Assembly: GCA_039545315.1 (NCBI GenBank)
Contig: BCIM01000002.1
Location: 1,143,369-1,207,368, forward strand
Direction of reading: 5' to 3'
From: Kondoa malvinella
Taxonomy: Eukaryota > Basidiomycota > Agaricostilbomycetes > Agaricostilbales > Kondoaceae
Length of the DNA stretch: 64,000 nucleotides
In this document: positions 1 through 11,501 of the stretch, piece by piece
Layout: each line of letters begins with the position of its first letter
How positions within the stretch are numbered: the stretch's first letter is position 1
Made by a program: the position numbers and the translations under genes
Notes under the pieces: generated by a model
Told to the model about the DNA's origin: nothing
Database searches by the model: none
What the model saw: the letters and a program-made list of their open reading frames with translations, nothing else

Positions 1-2000
1 ATCAACGGCAGATTTCGGCTTACTCTGCTTCGGATCTCGATTCCTCATCTCCTAGATCATCGAGCGACAGCGGCTTCTCATCAGCTACCTCTCTAGGTGA
101 GCATTTGGGCCACCAGAAGACTTCCTCTATCACAGAAGGGAAACACCGACAAACGGCTTCCATCGTACCTCTAGCCTCACTTTTACCTCCTTCAACACCT
201 CTTTCAGCTCTCCCACTCTCACCAAGATCAGAAGAAGATGCTGAACAGCGCTGGAGTAGAATCATGACCGATTTGGGTGTCACCCTCGACGCTACTAGCG
301 CAAATCCGAGTCCGACTGGAGAAGAAGAAGAGGTCATCTTGGGCTATCAAGAGGAAGGAGTGGATTGTGATAGTGACACGGAACCTTTCTCGCCTAGCAA
401 GAGAACGAGTAAATTGCCTTATAGAAGGCCGACGTATTCATGGATTGAGCTGGATAAGGATAAGAGGCGGTCAAATGAGGGTGATGAAGCGAAAGAGCGG
501 TCAGAAGAAATGGTCAGTTCTGCTGCCAGCTGTGAAGGGCATCTCTGACTTGCTTTGAACAGTCTACACCCGAAGTACCTGCTGCTGTGTTTCCGCTTCC
601 GCCAAGACGACCGTTACCGGCTATCCCAACTTTCAGACCCTCACCTCAGCCTTTAGCCATTAGTCAAGATCGACGAGAAGCCAGCATTCACTCTCGACAA
701 AGCAGCTTCGTCGTCCCTTCCCGAAGTCATACCCCTCATCCCATTTCGAGAACGCCTTCACCTGCTCCGTCAAGCTCATCATTGCACACAGAAAGCAGTC
801 TCCCGCCTCATCTTCGACCTATACCACGCAGTCGACCCAGATCGCGAGACTCGGTGACCTTCATCTATCGCGATACTCTTCCATTTCGATCAAATTCGCC
901 GCAGCTGCTAGCCAATGTCAGAAGTGCCAATGCAGACGCTAAAGGCTACCAATTCACCAACGATATAGGAGATCGTCGATCAATACGAGCAAGTCTGGTC
1001 AGTGTTGCACCTTCCATCGCTCGTAATTCGATCCGCAATTCAGCATTTCATCAATCTGGCGAAAAATCAGACAAGCGGAGATCGCTTTTCGCAGGCCATG
1101 TTCCGTCCTCAGATCCGTTCGATCGCCAGCCTCTACCATCACAGATGCCACCTTCAGCGAGCAAGTCCCTGCCAAAACGTCGCTACAAGCCGCCTCGCAA
1201 GCGTCTTTTGCAGCCGTCTAAGAATACTGCTTCTTTCTTTGCGACACGCACGCGAGCTTGGGACGTGTACGAAGAGCCTCAATCAGATCATCAACAACAG
1301 AGTGCATGTGATCAGCCGCAAGCCCTCCCGTATGTCCAGCCTGAGAGTCATCTTCCGCCCGATCTCTATCACCGATCGAGCATCAAGTCTTTGCATCATA
1401 CTCGCACACCGAGCGCAACGAGTCTCAGGGAGATGTCGCCAAGGCCTCCTTCAAGCTCAGGATACAGGCATCAAAGCCATCATTCTCGAGCGCCGTCTGC
1501 AATATTCATGACAGCGCCTCATATCCAGCAGCAAGTCCGCAATAGGCCTTCAATGGTGTCAATAGCATCACGTCAATCTGCGATCATGTCATCCTTTGCA
1601 CCGACTCATCAAATGGCAGCTCAACATGGCTTCGACCACTTTCCTTCTGTGATGAATCATCGCCAACAGCTGGTTCAAGATTCATATCCTCAAGTAGCGG
1701 ACCACCAAAATGCTTCGCACCGAAGCCTCAGTCGAGCGATGACGTATCACACAATCGATCCGTTGCCCCAAATGACCCAGAATGCTCCTCAGAGACGGCG
1801 TACTCTTCGCAAGCGGCGCAAACCTAACGTTCTACAAGCGCAGAAGCAAGGGATTTTCTCAGCAATGTTTGGCAAGCGAAAGAACGAGACGTTTGAGCCT
1901 TTGTATATTCCGTCACAGCCTCCGGTAAGCGTTCTGCGGTATATGTGAAGGCGCTTCTGATCTATCTTCGGTGCAGCGACACCCTTCAGGTCTGTTCTAG
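1..2000 (+). CDS. Ser/Pro-rich protein of unknown function (5' partial)
   Basis: The reading frame is open from the left window edge, so the start lies outside. I join three exons. Intron 1 (513..562, 50 nt, donor GTCAGT) keeps frame between two long open stretches. Intron 2 (1925..1976, 52 nt, donor GTAAGC, branch-like TTCTGAT) gives a 24-nt last exon ending in HPSGLF and a TAG at 1998. Without the second intron the frame would stop at 1948. The product is low-complexity, rich in Ser, Pro, Arg and Gln, with basic clusters such as KRRYKPPRKR (about 1173-1202) and RRRTLRKRRKP (about 1794-1826). No domain is recognised. Such composition is common in fungal regulatory or scaffold proteins, but no function can be assigned. 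Confidence 0.6.
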
Positions 2001-2097
2001 ACGCAGAATGTTTGCGCGGGAGTACCATAGACGATTGTTGCTCTTGTTCGCATTTGCTTGAAGAGGATCATGTATATACACTGAAGCAGCTTTGATC

Positions 2098-4189
2098 CTA
2101 TGCAACATCCCGCTTTGTACAGGTCATGAGGAAATCTGTCTGTACTTCGAACCATTGCATGCTGTTTGTCCATATCCGGTCATTGTCGACAATGTTGAAT
2201 CTGTAATGCCGAATAAGCATGGGCAGCAGCTTAGACATTTCCATGAGTGAGATGTTCTTCTGTAGAATCAGTCAGCAAGGTAGACGACGGGATGATATTT
2301 CGACTGACGCCAATGCATACTAGATTCAGGAAAGTATCAGGGATGCCTTTTCTGGACTAGCAGAGTCTCACCTCTACTGCCAGCACCAAAGCTCAAATTC
2401 ATGCGATTGAGCCTCCTCAAGCTTTCGTCATCCGCATCTATCCAGCGCTCAGGACAGAAACTGGCAGCATCATTTCCGTAGGCCTTCTCTGTCTTGTGCA
2501 CCAGTTTGGGTGACGTGCCGACGACTGATCCCGCGGGAAAGTAGAAACCGGATAAGACGTGACCGCCTGCAGGAACAGCTCGTGGCAGATGCATGCCGAC
2601 GACTGGCTGTAGTCGCATGCTTTCTTTCAGACAGGCCTGGAAGTAAGGCAGCTTCTGTGCTTGCGCGTATGTAATCGGGTCTCTACTATGCTAATTAGCA
2701 TAAACACAGCAACCCACACAGGACACTTACGAGGCAGCTCCAGTATCGAAGGCTTCATCGATCTCAGCCTCTAGCTTTCTAAGTACCTCGGGGTGCTGAA
2801 GGATGTAATAGAAGAAAGAGCGTAGGGCTGTTCATCCATCAGAGCAAAGCATATCGTTTTGGCGAAAACGTACAAGTGCTCGTAGTGTCCGAGCCAGCCC
2901 CTCTGTGCTCTGTTAGCATCACGCATAGTATAACAAAATGAATACCCACAGGACCGTCATACATTCGCCTACCAATCTAGCACTAGTGATCTTCTCGCCG
3001 GAAGCCTCTTTTGAGTTTCGGAACAGGGCGAACATGTCGGGTCGCTCATCTTGTCCTACCGATTGCAGGCGTGTCGTGGTAACTTCATTCACCCAGGCAC
3101 GAAAGTTATTGCCGTTGGTACCAGTGACAAGCGCAAGGACGCGATTGAACCATTTAGCAGTCGCGATATTGTGCATGAAGCCAAGTTGGCCTGCTAGAGT
3201 ATTGCGTTGTAGCATGAAGTGGAGAGTCGATAGGCTGTGAGTTCGGTCAGAGATTATTGAAGCGATACGCTGGCCAGACTTACACTCCGATCTCGTCACG
3301 AGCATTCTTGAGCAGGCCAAAGTTGCGACCCAGGCTGAGTTCGCCAACAGCATCGAAGGCGTATGCATGCAGCCACCAAGCCATATCAAAAACCGTCTTG
3401 CCGTCAGCTCGCTTGTCTAGCTGTTCCATAATCATCTCTGTGCAGTGATCGAGGAACGGCTCGAATGAAAGCATGGAGTTCATCTAGACTTCTTCAGCAG
3501 TCTCAAAGTACTCAGAGCCCTATAGCAACAAACCGAATATGCACCAGCTACAGCTCTTCGGCCAACAGAGTGTGATATAGGATCGGGATCTGCGAAATGA
3601 TCACTAAAGATTCATCAGCGTTGAATAGCCCGGATCGAGGATATACATACTGTCTAGCACCTGCGCGCTTTCCCGATCTGGCCCACATATTGTACCAAGT
3701 CCGACTCTTGGTAAATTTGGTGCCGTGCCCGTAGACGGTCTGGATAATGTCTGCGTCCAGGATGCTGACTTCATTGGGCGCCAGCCTAACCAGAGTGCCG
3801 TGCTTTGCATGCAGTGCACTAAGCGCTTCGGAGAAGTCCCTTGACCACATGTGCTGGAGCTTCCAGAGTTCCGCTAGGCAGAGGTCAGCACGGGAGCAGA
3901 TTATATAGCGTGGAGACTTGCAGAATCGACCGAGGAAGGGTCCAGGAATTGACGCAAGCGGATGAAACCAGACATTGTAGATCACATATGTAGCGAGAAG
4001 AGCGACAAGGGCAAGGAAAGCGCAAGAAGTGATTGTCCACATGTGAACATGATCACCGAATGAGAAACGGTCCATTACTGACTGATAGACAGAATGGAAG
4101 GCCAGCGGTTCGAGAAGAGCATACAGAGATACATCGTAAACTCGCAGCGGGACTCGTGAATACTTCCTCCAGACGTCGGGCAACTCCAT
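2098..4189 (-). CDS. Cytochrome P450 monooxygenase (paralogue A)
   Basis: Membrane-anchored heme-thiolate monooxygenase. From the N-terminus it shows a hydrophobic anchor (TSCAFLALVALLATYVIYNVW), the Pro-rich hinge HPLASIPGPFLGRF, the I-helix oxygen-binding motif RGAGSDTT (about 2856-2880), an ExxR helix just upstream of LQPVVGMHLPR, the PERW motif (FCPERW, about 2440-2455) and the heme loop FGAGSRVCIG. The Cys of that loop lies on an 11-nt exon (2309..2319) between introns 2320..2371 and 2260..2308. The last exon ends in TKRDVA with TAG at 2098-2100. An early intron (3874..3921) has a GC donor. Start is the ATG at 4189; a downstream Met before the anchor is also possible. It is diverged from the ABC transporter gene and is paralogous to the P450 at 7729-9795. 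Pisatin-demethylase-like P450s have this N-terminal style, but the substrate is unknown. Confidence 0.85.
2309..2319 (-). other. 11-nt microexon encoding the P450 heme Cys
   Basis: Read on the minus strand, this exon supplies two bases of Val followed by the Cys-Ile-Gly codons, completing FGAGSR-VCIG. Flanking introns are 52 nt (2320..2371, donor GTGAGA) and 49 nt (2260..2308, donor GTCAGT, acceptor CTACAG). Joining them yields VCIG-KNISLMEMSK, matching the paralogue at 7729-9795, where no intron precedes the Cys. Confidence 0.8.
3874..3921 (-). other. GC-AG intron in P450 A
   Basis: A 48-nt intron with donor GCAAGT and acceptor TGCCTAG, with branch-like GCTGACC. Its removal joins GRF to SELWKLQHMW. 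The paralogous gene has a GT-AG intron (9608..9656, donor GTGCGT) at the identical codon and phase, giving the same GRFSELWKLQHMW. The homologous position is therefore a real splice site with a C in place of T at donor position +2. Confidence 0.85.
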
Positions 4190-4729
4190 GCGACCGCCTT
4201 GGCTTGCTCAAACCAAAGAAAGCTTGTACTTCAGTAAAGAAGGCCGTGTGAGATTTGCGTCTAGACAAGCCAGAAGAGCGATTCAGGAAGACATGCAAGA
4301 CAGACGAGCCGCTTTCACGCTTGGACACTAGCAGCTCCTCATCCTTACTGCAATAGATCTCGCATATGGCCTGCTGTGGCCGCAACGTTACTGCCGAAGC
4401 GCTGAAGTCTTGCTGGAGTCCTTGGTCGATAACACAAGCAACGACAGCTGAACTCATGCTTCGAGGCTGCGCAAACTTTAGGGTTGCATGTTGCTTACTT
4501 TCACAAGCTCTCTCTGTCCTCACTAAGCTCTCTTCCCCAACTCGTACTTCTGCGCTGCATGCCTCGACATCTGGGCGGTGTTACGGTCCTGCATCGGCGG
4601 TGACTATTCCACGTTAAGGACAGCCTTTCTACGTACACAAAGCTCCAATGCATTGCTGCCTTACTCGTTACTCTTTCCTCTCTCACCTTTCTCCCTCCCT
4701 TTCCATCCTGCCCCGTCTTGACTGGGATA
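4190..4729. promoter_or_regulatory. Divergent intergenic region, P450 A / ABC transporter
   Basis: About 540 bp between the divergent start codons of P450 A (4189, minus) and the ABC transporter (4730, plus). Its position suggests a shared bidirectional promoter, with a pyrimidine-rich stretch (about 4670-4715) just before the ABC start. An open frame antisense to it (about 4053-4523, minus) overlaps the P450 start and has no recognisable domain. No defined binding site was identified. Confidence 0.4.
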
Positions 4730-7500
4730 ATGTTGTCCGAAACCGACGCCAATTCTGACAACGGCAAACCAATAGATCAGAGTAGTTTGGTACACTGGGT
4801 GATTCGTGATTGCGACGATGGATCTGAAAGGTCAAAAACTAACCACCTGGCCTTTTCCTTCCGCTGACATCTGCAGTAGAACAACCCAATGCGTCAAACA
4901 AACTATATGGAGTTATCGCGGTCTCCGAAGAGCACTATCTGACCAAATTCAGAGCCAGAAAGAAGTTCTGCGCGCGATGTGGATTGTCAGCCATGGTGTT
5001 TGCCAAAAAGAGCCGATACTTTTGGTCGCCATCATCGCCAACACTTTGATACAGACAATCCACCCCATTATTCAACTGTTCTGCAAGCTGCGAATTCTCG
5101 TACTGGTCAGTTTGATTTCAGCTATTAAACTGTAGACACAGACTGAGGTGGACTCTTAGACACAAGCTGCATTTGAAGGTTCAAGCGTTGACTACAGCCG
5201 GGCAGTTTTTTATGTCGGCGTGTGGCTCGCATGCACACTCTTCAAGATGGCTGCACAATCTCGCCTCGCCTTCTTTACAGGTCGCTTCAAAGTACTTTAC
5301 AATCTACCCGTCGAACAGTCCATTTTGGATGCAGCTGCCCAGATCGGTCTCGAGCTTCGGGAAACGCAGAAAATTAAGGACCTCTTGGCTGAGAGTCAAA
5401 AGCTAACAGTTCTTGAAACGGACAAAGAAGCTAGTCTGGTAGACACCATCATCGCCATCGCTGCGCATTGGGTGACATTACCGTGAGTTTCTGTTGATGT
5501 AGAGTAGCGATGACTGATAGCCCCCAAGTATACGCCTCGCGACCATTCTATCGCTTACCCCGCGCTCGTGTGCTCCTCTCCTCCTCGTACTCGCCGTATA
5601 CTGGCTGTGCGAAGCGCCCATCTACAACCTGATTGCTTTTCGTGATTGGACTTGCGGCTTTGAGACCGTTTCCCTGTCGAATCCTACTTTGATCCGAATG
5701 AAAAGACTATTCGACATGGGTATCAACGAGAACTTTGCCAAAGATGTGCAGTTGTTAGGCAAGTAGCAATCAGGTGGGTCTTGCACTAAACTAACGTAGA
5801 AGCAAGCAGGCATTGGTCCCTATGTGCGGGACGCTTTTCGATCCGCAACTCTGTCCTTGGATAAATCCGTGTCGTCGAACCGAAGGAAGTTGGACGTGAT
5901 CGACAAAGCAGCCAAAGACGAAATCCTCTACTGCCTACGCAATGGCGTCCAGCTCGTGCGCTATCCCTAGGTATCCAATATTCCTGGCGAAGCTCATTCA
6001 TGAATAGGCATTGGTTGCTTTTCTCGCACGCAATGGAGCCCTATCTGCAAACAGTTCCATCGGATTCGCCTTGGTTGAGCACACGTCCTGGCAGATAGCC
6101 AATGAGCTTCGGGTCCTGTCCGACTTGAACGAACGTCTGGGCAGAAGGATGCAGCAATTCGATGCGCTCACTAGATTGACACAAGTCGCTACGGAATGTA
6201 TGGTTACACAGCAGAAGAGCAAAGATCTTCCAGTGCTCGACAGGCCTCAGCCTGGCCTGTCAATTCAAGTGTGCAATGTGTCTTTCAGCTACCCAAACCA
6301 ACAGCAGAAGTCGCCGGTCTTGCGCAACCTCTCTTTTAACATACCAGCAGGCAGTCTTGTCGCAGTCGTAGGTTGGAACGGGGTCAGTGAGAATCTTTAG
6401 ATCTTCGTTCTCTTGGCTGAGACAGTCGCAGGCCGGCAAATCGAGCTTGATCTCTGTCCTCAGCCGTGCTTATGATGTACAAGAAGGAACTGTTCTTGTC
6501 AATGGCGTAGACATCAAGATGCTGAATTCAGCACAGCTAGCAGGATCTATTGCCGTTCTACCGCAGTCCGCTGAACTTTTCAAGTATGTCAAAGCACTCT
6601 CCGAGCAACCATTACTGACCAGCGGACAGTGTCTCGCTAAAAGAGAATATCGCATGGGTCGACTGTGACAATGAGAATGTTGTGCGGCGTGCAGCGCAAG
6701 CAGCTGGAGCCCGGACCTTCATCGAGCAGTTGCCTCAACAATACGAGTACGCAGATCCCTTCTGGTCAAAGACTGTGCTAATTCTTCGCCTAGTTCTTGT
6801 ACGGCAAGCTCTTCCGAGAGACTCCGCGCCACGTATCGATGCATCGGATTGCGACCTGTCACACCTTCAGACTGCCTGCACATCGGCGATGAGGACGGAA
6901 AACCGCTTACCTCCAAGGATCGGTCTCTTATACCAGAAGACATGGATATGAATAGGGCTTCTTCAAGGCAGGAGATGATGAAGTACATTAGCCATGAACA
7001 TCCTCTAGGTATTCGGCTCAGTGGGGGTCAATGTGAGTTCCAATGCAGCAGGCATCGCCTCGGTAGCTGACTCTCAATTCAGTGCAAAAGGTTGTGCTCA
7101 GCAGAGCCTTTGCGAAAGAGTCGCAACTCTGTATCTTCGACGAGCCAGCTTCCAACCTCGATCCGGAGAGCGAATCCGAGCTCTTCAAGGAAATTGCTGC
7201 CATCAAGGGCAAAAAGACGATCATCTACATCAGTCATCGCTGGAAAGGTCTGCTTGTAGCGATATCAACCGAAAGCATCATTGACACCGTGTGTCAGGCA
7301 TCACCGATAACGCGGATCTCGTACTGTTTATGGAAGATGGACAAGTCAAAGAGGAAGGCAATCATGCAAAGCTAATGGCTGACGATGGAGGTGAATTGCT
7401 TCGTCTGGGTCTTAAGAGGTCGTTGACGGTCTTCGATAGCATATGCCCGCTTGTGGAGATTGCAAACCGAATCCGAGGGTCTGGCTACGAAAGAACCTGA
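4730..7500 (+). CDS. ABC half-transporter (TMD-NBD), ABCB-like
   Basis: Eleven exons joined by ten introns (4831..4876, 5106..5159, 5483..5528, 5759..5809, 5956..6007, 6383..6431, 6584..6629, 6747..6793, 7033..7082, 7248..7297) give about 759 residues. The first half has hydrophobic segments (ILLVAIIANTLIQTIHPII, VFYVGVWLACTLFKM, APLLLVLAVYWLCEAPIYN). The second half is a complete nucleotide-binding domain: Walker A GWNGAGKSS, Q-loop LPQ, signature LSGGQ, Walker B QLCIFDEP, D-loop and H-loop ISHR. The many apparent stops vanish after splicing, so the gene looks intact. One TMD-NBD unit implies a half-transporter that dimerises. The final exon is uncertain: further splicing after about 7408 could extend the end past 7555. 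Its position between two P450s suggests export of a P450 product, which is inference. Confidence 0.8.
5759..5809 (+). other. Probable GC-AG intron in the ABC gene
   Basis: A 51-nt interval starts GCAAGT directly after an AG and ends AAGCAG. Splicing joins KDVQLL-G to IGPYVRDAFRS in frame and removes an in-frame stop. GT donors nearby give the wrong phase. An acceptor a few bases upstream is also possible, so the exact end is less certain than the donor. Confidence 0.6.
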
Positions 7501-7728
7501 AGAAGCATTGGCAGACGGCCTGGAGGCGAGGAGCAGATACGATCGTACAGCATAGTTACAGGCCATGCCCAAACAACAACTTCGGCCTCAAAGAACCAAA
7601 TCTCCTTGACCGCGGCGAGCATACCAAAGCCATGTTTGTTCTATACAGAAATGTCGGCTGTGGCAGATGCAATAACACACGTTGTACATGAATCGACCCG
7701 TCGATCACAGCCTTACAAGCTGTTGCGC

Positions 7729-9795
7729 CTAGAACACGTCTCGCTTCTTGCATGTGACGAAGAAGTCGGTCTGCACTTCGAACCATTGACAATGATTCTC
7801 CCACGGCCTTTTCTTATTGACAATGTCGAAATCGTAATGTCTCACCAGCGTTGGTAAGATCTTGCTCACTAATAGGAACAGGCATGAGCGAAATGGCATA
7901 TCAGGAGAGAATGCCAGCTCACTTTCCATCAAGCTGATATTTTTCTATTCTCGCACAGTCAGTCTGTGTCGATGAGAGTGTAGCACACTTACACCGATGC
8001 ATACCCGAGAGCCAGCGCCGAAAGCCAAGTTCATTTTGTTGAGATGCCTCATTTCTTCTTCTGTTGCATCAGACCATCTTTCCGGTCGAAATTGCGCCGC
8101 ATCTGGTCCATATGCTTCCATTGTCTTATGGACAAGCTTGGGGCTGACACCGACAATGCTTCCGGCACCGAATGGATGTCCTGCTAGTACAGCGCCTTCG
8201 GTCGGCACAAGTCGGGGCAGATGCATTCCCTACCAACCGAGATCAGGATTTTGGAATCTCAACATGGTAGGAGAGTACGAACGACAGCAGGTTGAAGTCT
8301 CATGCATTCTTTGAGGCAAGCTTGGAAATATGACAGCTTCTGAGCTTGCGCGTACGTGATTGGGTCACTGTGGAGGCTCAGGGCGAGGAGCAGAGAGCAG
8401 CTAAACTCCACTCACTCTGCAGTACCATTGTCGAATGCCTCGTCGATTTCGGCCTGAACCTTCTTGTACACCTCGGGCGCTTGCAAAACGTAGTAGAAGA
8501 ATGCCCGTAAAGAGGTACCAGTGGTGTCAGATCCAGCACCTCTTCGTGTAAACTGCGTTAGTGACAGTAGAATAGAACGCTGGCAGCTCACAAGACAGTC
8601 ATCACTTCGCCCAGCAGACGCTCATCTGAGATCTTGTTGCCGTCAGCCTCTTTTGCATTCTTGAACAAGGTAAACATGTCTGGTCGCTCAACCTCGCTCG
8701 GAGACTGTAGCCTTGCGTTGAAGACCTTGGCTACCCAGTTCCGGAAAGAGTGACCGTTCACGCCAGCAAAGACGGCCAAAATCAGGTTGAACCAGTTGCT
8801 CTGAGCGATACCGTGCATCCAGCGTAATTGACCAGCAATCGTATTCCGTTGCGTTAGGAGAAGAAGCGTTGACAGGCTAGGTATAGTCAGCTTTTTTCGT
8901 TGAGCTGACCACATTGACTGACACTCCGATATCATCTCGGCCTTCTTTCAGCAAGCCAAAGTTCTGCCCAAGAGCGATCTCCCCGACAGCATCGAAAGCA
9001 TACGCTTGCAGCCACCAAGCGAGATCCAGCTGTGTCGCATAGTTATAAGTTCACCCTAGAACGCGCAGGTCAGTGCCTACCTGCGTTTTCCCGTCGCCTC
9101 TTGCGTCAAGCTGCTTCAGTAGCATCGAAGTACACTCGTCGAGGAACGGCTCAAAAGACAACATCGAGTTCATCTGTACCCATGGTCAAGACTTGGATAA
9201 CAAGAGCACTGCGAACCAACCGAATAGGCGTTTGCAACGGTACGTCGCCGAGCAGAGTGCATAGCAGGATCAGTAGTCGAGAAGTGGTCCCTGTCGAATA
9301 GTTAGGCGAAGTGATGATAGTCTATGTGGAAGAACACATACGGCACAGGATCGCCCTTGCGCTTCCACATGCCATACCAGGTTTCGCTCTTGACCTATTG
9401 TATCCGTTCAGCATGGTCTTGAGCACAAGACAAAGCTAGCACGAACAAACTTTGAGCCGTGACCATAGATGGGCTGAACGGCCGCTGCATCGAGAATGCT
9501 GACTTCGTTTGGTGCTATGCGCACTAGCCGTCCATGTTTGGAGTGCAGTACTTCCAGAGCGCTTGAGAAGTCTTCTTTCCACATGTGCTGAAGCTTCCAT
9601 AGCTCGGCTGATGATATGCCTCAGCCTATGCCAGCCATTGATTTGATTACACGCACAGAAGCGACCTAAAAAGGGACCAGGTATGCTCGCAAGAGGATGA
9701 AAGAAGATGTTGTATAGTAGGTAGGTCGCAAGGAGACCAACTGCAGCGAAGAAGACATTCGGCAAGACATCGCGCACGGTATCAAGAAGCGGCAT
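7729..9795 (-). CDS. Cytochrome P450 monooxygenase (paralogue B)
   Basis: Close paralogue of the P450 at 2098-4189. It has an N-terminal anchor (FFAAVGLLATYLLYN), hinge HPLASIPGPFLGRF, I-helix RRGAGSDTT (about 8525-8545), ExxR (ECMR, about 8300), PERW (FRPERW) and heme loop FGAGSRVCIG, with Cys and surrounding residues on one exon. The GT-AG intron 9608..9656 matches the GC-AG intron of paralogue A. After the heme loop an intron (donor GTAAGT) leads to KNISLME; a further intron in this gene only (donor GTGAGC, acceptor CTATTAG) restores MEMSKILP. It ends CKKRDVF at 7729. Start ATG is at 9795. It converges with the ABC gene, with about 230 bp between them. All catalytic motifs are intact; the substrate is unknown. 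Confidence 0.85.
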
Positions 9796-10753
9796 GTCGG
9801 ATGCACGACTGTTGCAGAGGCGATTTGTACACGATTAAGAGTAGATGTAGGCTCCGCAAGTCGTACAGAAGCCGCGCAAGAACTGTTTTTGAGCATCCGG
9901 AAGTTGGTGGGACATCGGTGTCACTCGCCAGCCAAAATAAGAGCAGATCCGAAAGGCTGCTTTTGCTTGCACAACAGCTGAACGTCAGAGATTCTGGTCC
10001 AGGGCGGCCACAAACTTGAATGGCGACGAATTCGAAGCATCTCGGCAAAGCAAAGTTTTGACATCTACAAAGGACACGTCCACATCGTAGTCGTTGCTGC
10101 GCTTGAGCAAAAGCAGAATAGAGAGCTCTCTGCCAACAGCACCGATCTTATCGAAGAAATCAACTTGTTGCCATTGGCCGGTCTAGGGCAAGCAAGCCCA
10201 AATCTCGCTTTCAGCCTCTTGTACACATTGGGAGCCCTGCTTGTTCCTCTCTTCTGCTTTCCCATGCGAGGATGATCTCTGACTGTCGAATCTCTGATGC
10301 GGTGCTTCTGGGCGCTGTCCTTTCACGATCCGGAGTGCTGTGCATCGCTCGGCGTGTAGTGCTATGCTAGAGTATGAATTGCGTCACGAACAGCTGCCGG
10401 TGACATTGTTTGGCAGAAGGTCAGCTCTCCCTGATCTATGGACTATTCGAGATCCCTTTGAGCCTTCGTGTTCTTCTTCCGGTTAACGCTCGTGGTCTTC
10501 AATATCGCTCTTCTCTTCCTCACGATCTTCCACAATCTACCCCTGCCGCATCTCATCTTGAAAGCGCTGTTCTCGGCTGTACACTTCTCCTTTACGTTGC
10601 ACCGCACCTGTAGAACTGTGCCCATACACCTGTACAATACTCTCGCACTTGCTTGGCCATACCCTGTTAGTATCTCATCTTACTCATTCTCAAGATCCGA
10701 CGTCAAAAGGAAGAAACGATCTTGTCAAGATAGATTAAGAATGGACGATCTCT
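9796..10753 (+). other. Unresolved region with possible membrane-protein exons
   Basis: About 960 bp upstream of the next supported exons. On the plus strand one frame (about 10057-10275) reads as a plausible exon with a hydrophobic end (FSLLYTLGALLVPLFCF). Another (about 10459-10670) is strongly hydrophobic (RLTLVVFNIALLFLTIF). I could not join these to each other or to the 10754 frame with in-phase splice sites, and no convincing start codon was found. They may be exons of one multi-pass membrane protein that includes the next entry. The left part must also contain the promoter of P450 B. Confidence 0.3.
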
Positions 10754-11276
10754 ATGTTCGTGTGGATCATTCAAGCGGCTTTCCGTGCTTACGCTATGCT
10801 TCTCGTAGCCCGGCAACGTCGTCGTACTCTCCAACGGCTACCAATATGGCCTAGTCGTGGCATGCCATTATCCGCGAGTCGGTGTTGCCTTCTCGTGCGT
10901 TGTTTCCCTTCTGTCTACCTCATCGAGCTCATCTCTTGGCACAGTACTCATGACTTGCCCGTACTACCTGCTGAGAATTACCTCTTCTCATTTCAAGGTC
11001 AGTGTCACCCTCATTCACGTGTGCTTAGACTGACATAAGCCGACGCAACAGTCACAAAGATAGCGAACAGCGTTGGTCAGCACACCTCGAGCACTCTATC
11101 TGTCAAGAGCTGATCTTACATGATTATACAGCTGAAGCATACAACTACCTCGATCAGAACACGCTGTACAACCTGCTCGAAACGGAACAAGGCGTAGGTA
11201 AGCGACTCATCCCGATAGTACCAACGAAGCTGATGATAGCATAGGCATGGCCCGTCAGTTCCTCGTAGACTACTAG
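10754..11276 (+). CDS. Small putative membrane protein, unknown family (5' end uncertain)
   Basis: The last exons of a plus-strand gene. The frame from ATG 10754 (MFVWIIQAAFRAYAMLLVAR) runs to a donor GTCAGT near 11008. Then come a short exon (VTKIANSV), an exon with EAYNYLDQNTLYNLLETEQG, and a final exon GMARQFLVDY ending with TAG at 11274. Each junction keeps phase and uses typical 50-60 nt introns with CTGAC or CTGATC branch-like motifs, supporting the 3' half well. The start is doubtful because hydrophobic open frames upstream may belong to the same gene. No known family was recognised. Confidence 0.4.
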
Positions 11277-11501
11277 ACCCGACCGATTTCCCAGAAGTAG
11301 TGCGTCAGCTAATCATGCTTGCTTAAAGACTTCTTATCTGCGATACAGCAAAAACAAAAACACCGCCCAAACACAATAGACTGACTCGACACCGCACTCC
11401 TTTCACTTTGCATCTTCTGTAGCATCAAGGCATTCAAGCATAGCATAGTGGAAAAAGGGCGTCGAGTCCACTTCATAAATAATTGCATTCACTAGATTTG
11501 T

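Noticed and set aside
4053..4523. Minus-strand open frame in the P450 A / ABC promoter
   Set aside because: Overlaps the P450 start out of frame, lacks recognisable features, and fits a random open stretch in a regulatory region.
4730..7500. ABC gene as a pseudogene, because of many in-frame stops
   Set aside because: All stops fall in 46-54 nt introns with good borders, and all NBD motifs are restored after splicing.
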